Assembly (NCBI GenBank): GCA_031290985.1
Contig: JARLJW010000085.1
Coordinates: 1-42,765 of the forward strand
Source of the DNA: Verrucomicrobiia bacterium
GTDB lineage: Bacteria; Verrucomicrobiota; Verrucomicrobiia; Limisphaerales; UBA11358
Direction of reading: 5' to 3'
Length of the DNA: 42,765 nucleotides
The notes under the pieces are model-generated. The model saw only the letters and a list, made by a program, of their open reading frames with translations. It was not told the DNA's origin and searched no databases. Below are positions 23,943 through 31,724 of the stretch, piece after piece; position 1 is the first letter of the stretch, and each line of letters starts with the position of its first letter. Made by a program: the position numbers and the translations under genes.

Positions 23943-24827
23943 TTACGTTGACGGCGGATTTTGACTGGCGATGAACTGTGGCGCCAGCCGCAGTTTTTCC
24001 CGGGTCGGCGGGGCCAGCGGGGCACGCGAATAAACCGGCTCCCGCAACGGCTCGGCGCTGTCCGAGCGCATGGCCCGCTCCAGCCAGCGCGCGTTCAGCG
24101 GCTCGGCGATCAAGTCCAAACGGTTCGCCGCCATGGTCGTCTCCTCCTTCAGGCCCGTCGCATGGCCGGTGCCGACGAAAAACCCCGCGAGCAACAACGT
24201 CGTCCGCAACAGCGTGCTGCGCGAATACGTCGTCAGCGCGCACGGCCGCGCCGGGTCGAGCGCGCGGAAAAGATTTTCAAACACCGGCAGCGTCCACATG
24301 GCCGGATTCTTGGCGGGCGAAAAGGCGTCGTAAAAGATCGCGTGCGGCGGGGGAAAATTTGAATGACGAATGACGGATGACGAATTCAATAGAGCGGGAA
24401 AATCGCCGAGGTGAAATTCCCAGTTCACCGAACATTTTCCATTTGCAAACTCCACGCGGCGTTCGCGCAGAAGATCTGCCATCTGGTTTTCATAACCGAC
24501 GGGATACTGCAACGCGGCAGAATTATTCAACGCGAACTCCAGCGGCTCGCTGGTGTTGTCAAAGCTGACCAGGCGCAGCTTGCCGGGTATTTCCCGTACC
24601 GCCTGCAACGCTGCGATCGCATTAGCCGCCCCGCCCAGGCCAATGTCCCAGATCACAAACTCCTCTTCCGTCGACGGCAACCGTTCCCGGATTTTCAATT
24701 GGTGGACATACAGCAACTCCGCCTCAGCCAGCGGGCCGAGGCCGGGATGCATCTTCTCGCCATAGCTGGCCGAGAACAGAGTTTTCAAGCCGTTTGCCAA
24801 CGGCACAAGCTGGTAGTCACCGGACAT
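23943..24827 (-). CDS. MnmD-like tRNA methyltransferase
   Basis: This 294-residue protein (start MSGDYQLVPLANGLKTLFS) resembles the methyltransferase half of MnmC (MnmD/DUF752). N-terminal YGEKMHP is the family entry motif. The SAM-binding DIGLGGAANA (61-70) and SFDNTSEPLEFA follow, then DAFSPAKNPAMWT (167-179), the family signature. It would methylate the wobble uridine (nm5U to mnm5U) of tRNA; the FAD half of MnmC is absent here, so it is a stand-alone MnmD. Residues 150-158 (SVIRHSNF) are encoded by the ATTCGTC-type genomic repeat (24354-24385), an insertion in a loop between the core strand GDFPALL and DAFSP. The long upstream frame is not used; an earlier ATG at 25019 belongs to unrelated sequence. 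Confidence 0.82.
   Translation of the reverse strand: MSGDYQLVPLANGLKTLFSASYGEKMHPGLGPLAEAELLYVHQLKIRERLPSTEEEFVIWDIGLGGAANAIAALQAVREIPGKLRLVSFDNTSEPLEFALNNSAALQYPVGYENQMADLLRERRVEFANGKCSVNWEFHLGDFPALLNSSSVIRHSNFPPPHAIFYDAFSPAKNPAMWTLPVFENLFRALDPARPCALTTYSRSTLLRTTLLLAGFFVGTGHATGLKEETTMAANRLDLIAEPLNARWLERAMRSDSAEPLREPVYSRAPLAPPTREKLRLAPQFIASQNPPST
24354..24385. repeat. ATTCGTC-family repeat inside the MnmD-like gene
   Basis: The plus strand reads gaatgacgaatgacggatga followed by cgaattc, the reverse complement of the attcgtcattcg units at 144-197 and 3484-3511. It adds codons in frame to the methyltransferase gene, lengthening a loop by about nine residues without breaking the frame. Confidence 0.75.
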
Positions 24828-24874
24828 TTCCCGGAAAGGTAATCCGGAAACGATGGAAATACACACCCAAACCT

Positions 24875-25057
24875 TCAGGGCGCATTTTGCACCGGTTTGC
24901 AGGGGCAAAAGCTCTGCGGCACCGCCGCAAAATTCGTGTTCACATATTCCGCCAGCATCGCGCGCTGGTCGGCGATGATCGCATGGAACCGGGCCGCCTT
25001 CTCGCGCTCCGTGAGGCAAGCTGCCGCCGGACTACCATTCCAGACTTGCGTTTCCGT
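24875..25057 (-). pseudogene. Possible 3' gene remnant upstream of the MnmD-like gene
   Basis: A frame with protein-like composition reads LTEREKAARFHAIIADQ, then AMLAEYVNTNFAAVPQSF, and ends at a stop 48 bases before the methyltransferase start. It has no usable start codon before an internal ATG, and the frame is closed 60 codons upstream. It looks like the C-terminal scrap of a lost gene. It could also be a very short gene starting at the internal ATG. Confidence 0.3.
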
Positions 25058-25088
25058 TCAACGGAGGCAAGTTTCACCAAAGATCGCC

Positions 25089-26129
25089 ATGCAAACCACC
25101 CGCTTGAACCGTCGCCAGTTCCTGCAGCGCACCGGCCTGGCCGCCGCCGCGTTCTCCGCCGCGCCGTACGTCATCGCGCAGGACAAGACCGGCACCCGGC
25201 TGCCGGTCATCGGCACCGGCGATCATCAATACGAGGTCATCCATGACTGGGGCGAACTGCCCGCCGGCCACGTCTATGGCAACACCCACGGCGTCGCCGT
25301 GGATGCCCAGGGTTTTGTCCATATCAAGCACACCGTGGGTGCGGGGGCAACGATCGAGGACGCCGTGGTGGTCTTCGATGCCGACGGAAAATTTGCGCGC
25401 TCCTGGGGCAAGCAATACAAGGGCGGCGCGCATGGCCTGCACCTGAGCCGGGAGGGCAACGAGGAGTTCTTCTACCTGTGCGACCCCAAGCGGCATCTCT
25501 TCGCCAAGACCACGCTTGATGGCAAGGAACTGTGGCGCAAATGGGCGCCGGAACAATGCACCGGCTACACCATGCCCGGCGAGTTCAATCCCACAAACAT
25601 CGCCATCGCGCCGAACGGGGATTTTTTTGTGGCCGACGGCTACGGCAAAAGTTTCATCCACCAATACAACCGCGACGCGAAATACCTCCGCACCTTCGGC
25701 GGCAAGGGCAAGGAACCGGGCCAGGTCACCTGCCCGCACGGCCTGATGGTGGATACGCGCGGCCACAAACCAATCCTGGTCGTGGCGGATCGCAGCAACA
25801 ACCGCCTGCAAAATTTCTCACTGGACGGCCAGCATCTGGGCTTTGTCACCGACATTGTGCTGGAGCCCTGTCATTTTCATACGCAGGGGAAATTGATGGT
25901 GGTGCCCGACCTCCACTCCCGCGTGACGCTGCTTGATGAAAACTTCAAGCTCATCGCCCAGCTTGGTGAAGGCCCCGGCTATGCCGGCCTCCGCACCCTG
26001 ACGCGCGACCACTTCACGCCCGGCCAGTTCGTCGCGCCGCACAGCGCCTATTTCGATCACGACGGCAACATCTTCGTCGTGGAGTGGGTGGAAGTCGGCC
26101 GCGTGACGAAACTGCGGAAAATTGCCTGA
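25089..26129 (+). CDS. Tat-exported NHL-type beta-propeller protein
   Basis: This 346-residue protein opens with a twin-arginine signal (LNRRQFLQRTGLAAAAFSAA). Six-bladed NHL-like repeats follow: HGVAVDAQGFVHIKHTVG, VVVFDADGKFARSWG, IAIAPNGDFFVADGYG and HGLMVDTRGHKPILVVADR. It resembles planctomycete and verrucomicrobial proteins related to the peptidyl-alpha-hydroxyglycine amidating lyase fold, but catalytic residues were not verified, so I name it only by fold. Periplasmic or secreted after folding (Tat). The start at 25089 is fixed by the Tat motif. Divergent from the MnmD-like gene, convergent with the ThrE-type genes. Confidence 0.8.
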   Translation: MQTTRLNRRQFLQRTGLAAAAFSAAPYVIAQDKTGTRLPVIGTGDHQYEVIHDWGELPAGHVYGNTHGVAVDAQGFVHIKHTVGAGATIEDAVVVFDADGKFARSWGKQYKGGAHGLHLSREGNEEFFYLCDPKRHLFAKTTLDGKELWRKWAPEQCTGYTMPGEFNPTNIAIAPNGDFFVADGYGKSFIHQYNRDAKYLRTFGGKGKEPGQVTCPHGLMVDTRGHKPILVVADRSNNRLQNFSLDGQHLGFVTDIVLEPCHFHTQGKLMVVPDLHSRVTLLDENFKLIAQLGEGPGYAGLRTLTRDHFTPGQFVAPHSAYFDHDGNIFVVEWVEVGRVTKLRKIA

Positions 26130-26188
26130 CGATCAGCGACCCGCCCGGCGCTCAAAGGTTCTGTTTTGCCTGAAATGGCACCCGCCGT

Positions 26189-26653
26189 TTAACGCAATAC
26201 GCGCACCCGCAGCAGCAAGGTGGGTATCGCCAGCCCGGTGCCGATGGCGCCGACCGTGAAAGTCACCCGCAAGGCGTATTGCACCGCCGTGAAAAGGGTT
26301 TCCGAGGGATCCACCGTATTTGAAGTCAGTGCGAACATACCCAGGATCGCCTTCGCTGCAAAGCTGCCGGGCACCATCGGGATGCAGCCCACCACATCCA
26401 AGGCGTTCTGGGAAATATCGGTACGGAAGCGCAACACCTGCACCGCCGCGCCCACGGTCAAGGCCGCGGCGAAGGTCGCGGCCTCCAGGTTCCAGTGCAG
26501 CCCGTCCAGACAACAGGTGCGCATCCCCAGCGCCAGCGCTCCGCTCGCCGCGCACCACGGCAACGAACGGAAGCCGATATTGAACAGCACGCCGAAGCCG
26601 GCGGCGGCGATTGCGCCGCAGATCATCTGATGTAGCAGGAATGGAATTGTCAT
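26189..26653 (-). CDS. ThrE-type exporter, C-terminal subunit
   Basis: This 154-residue membrane protein has about five hydrophobic segments and the motif IPMVPGSFAAKAIL, the signature of the ThrE C-terminal (ThrE_2/DUF3815) domain. Together with the partner it forms a serine/threonine or small-metabolite exporter, as in the two-gene YjjP/YjjB arrangement. Its ATG overlaps the stop codon of the larger partner (ATGA at 26650-26653), so translation is coupled. Apparent longer frames above the start are shadows of the partner gene. Confidence 0.82.
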   Translation of the reverse strand: MTIPFLLHQMICGAIAAAGFGVLFNIGFRSLPWCAASGALALGMRTCCLDGLHWNLEAATFAAALTVGAAVQVLRFRTDISQNALDVVGCIPMVPGSFAAKAILGMFALTSNTVDPSETLFTAVQYALRVTFTVGAIGTGLAIPTLLLRVRVLR

Positions 26654-27462
26654 GTTGGAATCCCCAAATGGGAAAGCAGCACCTGGCCGAGCCACAGCCC
26701 CAGCGCCACAAAAATCAAGATCACCGCCACCGTCACCGCCCGCGCGCTGCCCAGGGTGGGATGGCCGTCCATGATGTCGCTTTGCGCGTTGACCGAGGGG
26801 ACACCCGGCACGAGCAGCAGGATCGAAGCGATCATCGCCGTGGAGATGGTGGCGCTCTGGCACCAATGCGCCCCCAGGCCGCCGAGGAGCGAGCTCAAAA
26901 AGGCGACCAGCGTTGCACAGATGAAGACGTTCACATGCCGCGTGAGCAGCTCGCGCCGGACCAATTGGCCGATGCACGCCGCCACAAAAACCGGCCCCGT
27001 CCCCAGCCAGTCCACCTTCAAGAGGCGGCCGAAGGCCGCGCATGCCAGCCCCACCGCCAGCGCCATCACCCAGGCGGAGTGGCGCGGCGTGCCGGTCGCA
27101 AACCTGGCCAGCTCTTCACGGGTCTGGTCGGTGGTCAGTTCGCCGCGCAAAACCCGGTCAGCCAGATGCTGCAGTTCCTGGTCGATCCGCTGGTTGACAC
27201 CCAGATGTCCGACTTTGCGCATCCGGGTGATGCCGTTCGGACCGATGCCGATGGTGATGGCCAGCGAAGCATAGCCCACGCGCAAATCCACCCGTTCGGC
27301 CCCCAAGCCACGCGCGATCTTATCCACGATCTCGTTGACGCCATTGGCGCTCGCGCCCGCCTCCATGATCATCCGGCCGGCGTCCAAGGCCACCATGGCC
27401 AACGGCTCCAGCGCCGGGGCGGAACCGCTGTCTTCGAGCACTAAATTTTCAATGGTTTCCAT
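26650..27462 (-). CDS. ThrE-type exporter, N-terminal subunit (YjjP-like)
   Basis: This 270-residue protein has a soluble N-terminal part (LAMVALDAGRMIMEAGASANGVNEIVDKIARGLGAERVDL), typical of the ThrE N-terminal domain, followed by about five membrane segments. PGVPSVNAQSDIMDGHPTLGSAR lies between the last two, close to the conserved PG-x-x-x-x-N region of the family. Export substrates in other bacteria include threonine, serine and succinate; not predictable here. First gene of a two-gene operon with the 26189-26653 partner. A palindrome at 27594-27605 lies about 130 bases upstream of the start. Confidence 0.85.
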   Translation of the reverse strand: METIENLVLEDSGSAPALEPLAMVALDAGRMIMEAGASANGVNEIVDKIARGLGAERVDLRVGYASLAITIGIGPNGITRMRKVGHLGVNQRIDQELQHLADRVLRGELTTDQTREELARFATGTPRHSAWVMALAVGLACAAFGRLLKVDWLGTGPVFVAACIGQLVRRELLTRHVNVFICATLVAFLSSLLGGLGAHWCQSATISTAMIASILLLVPGVPSVNAQSDIMDGHPTLGSARAVTVAVILIFVALGLWLGQVLLSHLGIPT

Positions 27463-27914
27463 TTGTCAGTCGGGGAAAAAACCTGCTGTGGCAAAGATAA
27501 TCAGCAGCGCACGCCATCACAATTGAATTCCAAACCGCCGGTGGCGGCTGCCTGGCTCTCACGCTCAAGATTTAGATCAATTGGACGCATACGTTAAACG
27601 TTTAAATCGTGCCGGAACAATCTCACAAGGCGAGGCTCATGACTTTACTTTTTTTGGCCAGAACTCCACAACATGGAGCTATCGGCTTCGTTTTCACCGA
27701 TGCCGTAAAATGGCTTGAGATAAACGCGGCTTCCGGGATGGCGGGCAGCCGTTGCTGGGATATTTGGGTCATCTCGTCGCCACCTTGCGCAGAAAATTCG
27801 GGGCGCGTTCCGTTTGCGGGTTCGTGGAGATCAGTGCCGAATCCGGCCACGCAACCGCATGTCGCAAAAACCGGGTGCGTCCAGCTTTTCAACCTGTCTG
27901 ACGAAACTCCAACC
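27463..27914. other. Intergenic region between the ThrE operon and the GH30 gene
   Basis: Apart from the 27594-27605 palindrome I see no supportable gene. Short frames on both strands (for instance 27623-27943) have no recognisable motif or good start. The region should carry the ThrE operon promoter. Confidence 0.45.
27594..27605. promoter_or_regulatory. LacI-family-like operator (ttaaacgtttaa)
   Basis: A perfect 12-bp palindrome with the central CG dyad seen in binding sites of LacI/GalR-type regulators. It lies about 130 bases upstream of the ThrE-type operon (minus strand). No LacI-type regulator gene is in the window, so assignment is from pattern only. Confidence 0.35.
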
Positions 27915-29381
27915 TCAGCCCTCCCGCGCTGCCCGGGAGGCACCGCCCGGGTTGGTAAAAATAAGGGTCATGATGGAATGGGCTGGGCTGGTCGTGGTGG
28001 CCGCCTGGCCTTCGTTCCACAGGGAAAACGGCTGTTCCTTGTCACCCGCGTTAACCACCACCACCGCAATCTTGCCGTCGGGATTTAGAAACGCCGTCGT
28101 CAACAAAGCATCCGTCGTGGGCGAACTGATGATCCGCCGCGCCCCGGGCCGGATGAATTTGGAGAAGTGCCCGATGTAGTAATAGGAATTCATGTAATAC
28201 AATTGCCCCGTGCCGGTGTCCGCATGGATGGGCGCAAAGCAGAAATTATTCACATGATTGGGTCCGCCGTTCGTATCCAGCAGCACATTCCAATCGGTCC
28301 AACCGACCGCGCCATTGTTGAAGTCATTGATCATGGACTTGCCGTAGGTTTCGCCCCACTGCCACTCACCAAGTTGTTTGAAATCGAAGGGGCCCAGGCA
28401 GCCTTCGGTCAGCATCAGCCTGACCTTGGGGTAAGTTTCGGCCACGCGCTTGAGGTTGTCAAAACTGTCGTTCACATACCAGTGGAACCCCATGCCCCAG
28501 ACATATTTGGCGGCGATCGGATCGCCCAAAACCCCCTTGGCGCGCTGATACATCATGCCGCGGTTATGATCCCAGATGAGGATCTTTTTATCCTTGAGCC
28601 CGTTTCGTTTCAGGGTCGGGCCCAGGACTTTCACAAAATCACATTCCTCCTGGGCGGTGAAGATGCAGGATTCCCAGATCTGGTTGGCCATGGGTTCATT
28701 TTGCACCGTCATGCCCCAGACGAGTACGCCGGCTTTTTCATAAGCCTTGATGAATTTTGCAAAATAATTGGCCCAAGGCGCGTAATCCTCCCTCAACAGG
28801 GAACCGCCGTGCAATACGTCCTGGTTGCTTTTCATCCATGCCGGCGGACTCCACGGACTCGCGAACAAAGTAAAATCCTTGCCCGCGGTGGCCATCGCTT
28901 CCTTGATGAACGGAATCCGATATTTCAGATCGTGCGAAATATCAAAGCTCTTCAGTTCCCGGTCGCCCTCCGCCACATACGTGTAGCTCTCGCTGGAAAA
29001 ATCGCAACTGTTGATATGCGTGCGCCCCAGCGAATACCCGATGCCGTTCACGGGGTCAAAATAGGCACGCAGCAGTTCCTGTTGCCTGTCCTTGGGCAGC
29101 TTGTAAAAGGTTTCTGCCGAGGCATCGGTCAGCGCGCCCCCGATGCCCAGCAACGTTTGAAAAGCGGACCCGGAATCGACAAAAACGCAGGGCTGCTTCT
29201 CGGTCGGCTGGGACATCGCTTCAAAGTGCAAATCCGGCGCTCTGGCCAGCAACTGGCCGGTATCCTTGGCCGTCACATAGACCGCCACCGCCGGGTCGGA
29301 ACTGGCGGCGGTGGACAAAATCGAACCCGCGACCACCCACAAAGCGGCCATCGGTTTCAAATTGCGATTGAAGATTTTCAT
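27915..29381 (-). CDS. Secreted GH30 glycoside hydrolase
   Basis: This 488-residue protein has a signal peptide (about 1-27, ending STAAS). It has the GH30 clan-A barrel: GIGGALTDASAETFY (79-93), YSLGRTHINSCDFS, FASPWSPPAWMKSN, the acid/base Glu229 in TVQNEP and the nucleophile Glu326 in LMLTEG. It is most like GH30 subfamily 1 (glucosylceramidase-type, also beta-glucosidase/beta-1,6-glucanase activity). The C-terminal beta-sandwich ends oddly: the last codons (NPGGASRAAREG) and the stop lie inside a GC-rich inverted repeat (27919-27950), so the natural end may have been altered. Secreted or surface-bound; probably used for glycan scavenging. Single gene. Confidence 0.9.
   Translation of the reverse strand: MKIFNRNLKPMAALWVVAGSILSTAASSDPAVAVYVTAKDTGQLLARAPDLHFEAMSQPTEKQPCVFVDSGSAFQTLLGIGGALTDASAETFYKLPKDRQQELLRAYFDPVNGIGYSLGRTHINSCDFSSESYTYVAEGDRELKSFDISHDLKYRIPFIKEAMATAGKDFTLFASPWSPPAWMKSNQDVLHGGSLLREDYAPWANYFAKFIKAYEKAGVLVWGMTVQNEPMANQIWESCIFTAQEECDFVKVLGPTLKRNGLKDKKILIWDHNRGMMYQRAKGVLGDPIAAKYVWGMGFHWYVNDSFDNLKRVAETYPKVRLMLTEGCLGPFDFKQLGEWQWGETYGKSMINDFNNGAVGWTDWNVLLDTNGGPNHVNNFCFAPIHADTGTGQLYYMNSYYYIGHFSKFIRPGARRIISSPTTDALLTTAFLNPDGKIAVVVVNAGDKEQPFSLWNEGQAATTTSPAHSIMTLIFTNPGGASRAAREG
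27919..27950. repeat. GC-rich repeat overlapping the GH30 stop
   Basis: ccctccc and gggaggc arms around gcgctgcc, followed by accgcccgggttgg, a unit similar to the one at 18085-18110. It overlaps the last codons of the GH30 gene. Confidence 0.45.
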
Positions 29382-29810
29382 AAGGATTAACTACCTGCGT
29401 CGGCTCACGGCCTGACGACTCCGTAAAGCCGCAGGCCATTTTTCTGGTCGGGGCTTGGTGGGGTCATAATATGCCCTTTTTTGTAGCCGTCAAAACTATA
29501 AGGACAGTTGGGCGATCCACAACCGACCAGCGGCAAATATTTCTCCACGCTGGAAGTGTTGAAGCTGGCCAAAGACCGGACTTGGTTGTCCCGTATGAAA
29601 AATGCAATAAACCAGCACTGGCAGCGTAAGAACGCGGCCAAACGATGGTTGCCACCTCGTCTTTGAGGTTTTTAATTTTTGGAATAATTCTTGATAGAAA
29701 TTCGCAAGTCCGCTTTCATAAACTCATGGCAGCAAGGGACTCAAAAACTTCAGTCGTGCACGATGCTGTACACGAGTCGCCGTATATTAATAGTTAGCCT
29801 GTATTGCGTC
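29382..29810. other. Upstream region of GH30 and entry to the cassette-like island
   Basis: A minus-strand frame at 29405-29641 (78 codons; ends RLYGVVRP, with KYLPLVGCGSPNCPY) is suggestive but has no recognised homology or ribosome site, so I do not call it. From about 29650 the DNA turns AT-richer than its surroundings. An imperfect inverted repeat cgtgcac/gtacacg (29754-29773) precedes a core-like gttagcc at 29793-29799. Confidence 0.35.
29793..29799 (+). other. Putative recombination core site (gttagcc)
   Basis: GTTAGCC lies 11 bases before the ATG of the small Cys-rich gene, where the leading core site of an integron cassette would be. It departs from the GTTRRRY consensus at one position. 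Confidence 0.3.
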
Positions 29811-30059
29811 ATGTCTATTCCAATATCCCAAAAAGGTCAGCCAATGCATCTCACTGTTATTTGGTGTGATCGTTGTAGCCGCGCCGTGAATACGAATGAC
29901 GAAAGGGAGCATTGGCATCAAGAGCAATGCGGTGGCTGCCGAAAATTCAAGCGTCTAGATTTAGATTGGGGATACTGCAAGCAACACACGTCGGTCTATT
30001 GTGGCAGACCGATGTTCGAGCATGATACCTGCTCGAAATGGGAAAAAGGAGAGTGGTGA
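29811..30059 (+). CDS. Small Cys/His-rich protein, cassette-like gene
   Basis: This 82-residue protein has a zinc-finger-like arrangement: CDRC, then CGGC and C-x6-C, with a C-terminal DWGYCKQHTSVYCGRPMFEHD followed by CSKW. The second half resembles small Cys-rich proteins found as orphan cassette genes (WGxCxNP, then FEHxxCxxF pattern), binding zinc or another metal. Alternative start at 29844 (MHLTVIW). The stop at 30057 is followed nine bases later by an attC-like inverted repeat, and a core-like gttagcc precedes the start. The composition is AT-richer than the flanking genes, consistent with acquisition. Function unknown. Confidence 0.6.
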   Translation: MSIPISQKGQPMHLTVIWCDRCSRAVNTNDEREHWHQEQCGGCRKFKRLDLDWGYCKQHTSVYCGRPMFEHDTCSKWEKGEW

Positions 30060-30067
30060 TTTATGCA

Positions 30068-30166
30068 GGCTAACCAGACGCTGGAGCCAACCGCCGTTGG
30101 CGCGGTCAGTTCCGCTATCGCGGTTCACGTCGCAAGTCGGCGGTGGCTCAGCTTTTTTCGTTGGGT
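30068..30166 (+). repeat. attC-like site (integron cassette recombination site)
   Basis: The element begins ggctaacc and ends cgttgggt (GTTGGGT fits GTTRRRY). Inner arms are gctggagccaaccgcc (30080-30095) and ggcggtggctcagc (30139-30152). They pair completely except for two extra bases on the left arm, comparable to the extrahelical bases that mark attC sites. Total length about 99 bases, in the normal range, and it starts 9 bases after the stop of the small gene. Only the left outer core departs from the consensus at one base. Confidence 0.55.
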
Positions 30167-30179
30167 ATTGTTCGCGACA

Positions 30180-30300
30180 TCAGGCCATATTCTCTAACCG
30201 TTCCTCGTATTCTTGCAACGAAGGAATTTTTACCAGAGCCTGTTTTGCATAGGCACGATGCACAGCGTTGCTATTGTGCCCCAACCCACGGGCCGTTTTT
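30180..30300 (-). pseudogene. C-terminal remnant of a tyrosine recombinase/integrase
   Basis: The minus strand encodes LGHNSNAVHRAYAKQAL, then VKIPSLQEYEERLENMA and a stop. The GH-x-x-x-x-x-H-x-x-Y pattern matches the catalytic C-terminus of tyrosine recombinases (conserved His and the nucleophile Tyr in AYAKQ). Upstream residues in the frame do not continue the family, so the rest of the enzyme is lost. It lies directly behind the attC-like site and in the opposite orientation to the cassette gene. Confidence 0.55.
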
Positions 30301-30478
30301 GCGCGTGAATTTGCCGTCAATCTTGTCAGTGCGATTGTGATTTGCGATACGGGTCGGAAGATCATCGGCCTGGCCGCTGTAAAACCAGCCGGCCAGTTGT
30401 TGAAGATCGAAGTTGCCGATCACGGCATATCCCATCTATTGCCCGGTTCATCCCATTTGAAGTTACAGTAATGTGAGC

Positions 30479-30485
30479 GTTGGGT
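30479..30485 (+). other. Second GTTRRRY core (gttgggt)
   Basis: GTTGGGT preceded by gagc (gagcgttgggt), resembling the right end of an attC site. If real, it would close a second cassette of about 310 bases that contains the integrase remnant. No matching left half was found, so confidence is low. From 30486 to the histidine kinase start (30567) no gene is seen. Confidence 0.25.
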
Positions 30486-30566
30486 TAGTATCGCCCATCA
30501 AATGACCGAAATGACTGTGCGATTTCACATTTCAGTATCGGCGTGGACGCACTATGCTGAAAGCCA

Positions 30567-31724
30567 GTGAATACTGCTTCAACCAACCGGCGGATGATCT
30601 GGCGGCTCGCGCCGCTTTGGGTGGCGTTGTGCCTGTGGAGCGCGCTGATCATTTTGTTCACTTTTACGGCCGCCGTGGTGAATTCGGAACCGTGGCTGGT
30701 TTCGCTCGAGCACACGTGTTCATTCTGGCTTTTGTGGATTTTCTTCTTCCCGATCATCATCTGGCTTTCGTTGCGGTTTCCGCTGGAGCAGCCCAGATTG
30801 TTTCCACAAATCGGCATTCATCTGGCCGCGTGCTTGTCCATCGTCATCGTCATTCAGGCGGCTTACCGGACTTTCCTGCCGTTTCCGTCGCCACCAACGC
30901 CGCCGCCGGATGAGCAACCGTCCTTTCCGGATCACCGAGTTCCGCCGGATGCGCAAAGGCCGCCGCGGCCGATGGGTTCGCCCGGCATGCGCGTGGCCCC
31001 GGATGTCCTGATTTATTTGATGGCCATGAGCGCCTGCGTGGCGTTCGCCCATTTTCGGAAATCACAGGAGCGGGAACGCCGCGCCATCGAGCTGGAGGCG
31101 AGCCTCGCCCAAGCCAAGCTGCAGGCGTTGCGGATGCAGATCAACCCGCATTTTCTGTTCAACACGCTCAACGCCATTTCCACGCTCGTCCACACCAGCC
31201 CGCAAACGGCCGACGAGATGATCACGGACTTGAGCGAATTGTTTCGCGCCTCCCTGGAAAGTTCGGGGGAACACGAGATCTCATTGGCATGTGAACTAGA
31301 ATTGCTCCAGCGTTATCTTGCCATCGAGCAGCGGCGCTTCGGACAACGGCTGAAAGTGGAACAAAGCATTGACCCGGACGTTCTTCAGGCGCGGGTGCCC
31401 ACGCTCATCTTGCAGCCGCTGGTTGAAAATGCCATCCGACACGGCATCGAACGGCAGGCTGACGTTGGCATCATCGCGATTCAGGCCGCGCGCGAAGGCG
31501 GCCAGATCAAATTGTCCGTCAGCGACAACGGGAAAAAGCCGTTCCACGCCGCCGTCCTGGCCGACAACCGCCAGGGCATTGGATTGGCCAACACCCGGGC
31601 GCGTTTGCAACAGCTTTACGGCGGGGAACAATCGTTCACCGTCGGCAACGGGGATCTGGGTGGCTGGACGGTGGAAATCAAACTCCCGTTCAATCCCGCA
31701 CCCATCACCAAGGCGGCGGCATGA
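30567..31724 (+). CDS. LytS-type sensor histidine kinase
   Basis: This 385-residue membrane kinase has hydrophobic segments at about residues 17-40, 52-70, 82-98 and 146-162. A proline-rich loop (104-141, PSPPTPPPDEQP) lies between the third and fourth. The His_kinase domain follows, with QINPHFLFNTLNAIS (phospho-acceptor His195), and a HATPase region with PLVENAIRHGIE and GIGLANTRARLQQLYG. This is the LytS/YehU class that signals to LytTR response regulators. The next gene, its partner, starts inside the stop codon (ATGA, 31721-31724). The signal is unknown; no separate sensor domain is present beyond the membrane part. Confidence 0.93.
   Translation: MNTASTNRRMIWRLAPLWVALCLWSALIILFTFTAAVVNSEPWLVSLEHTCSFWLLWIFFFPIIIWLSLRFPLEQPRLFPQIGIHLAACLSIVIVIQAAYRTFLPFPSPPTPPPDEQPSFPDHRVPPDAQRPPRPMGSPGMRVAPDVLIYLMAMSACVAFAHFRKSQERERRAIELEASLAQAKLQALRMQINPHFLFNTLNAISTLVHTSPQTADEMITDLSELFRASLESSGEHEISLACELELLQRYLAIEQRRFGQRLKVEQSIDPDVLQARVPTLILQPLVENAIRHGIERQADVGIIAIQAAREGGQIKLSVSDNGKKPFHAAVLADNRQGIGLANTRARLQQLYGGEQSFTVGNGDLGGWTVEIKLPFNPAPITKAAA

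Noticed and set aside
26189..27043. Long form of the ThrE C-terminal subunit starting at 27043
   Set aside because: The first 130 codons overlap the other subunit out of frame and look non-protein; the ATG at 26653 gives the correct domain.
30271..30435. Minus-strand 54-codon ORF (MGYAVIGNFDLQQLAGWFYSG)
   Set aside because: Plausible composition but no homology, no ribosome site and overlaps the integrase remnant; not enough to call a gene.
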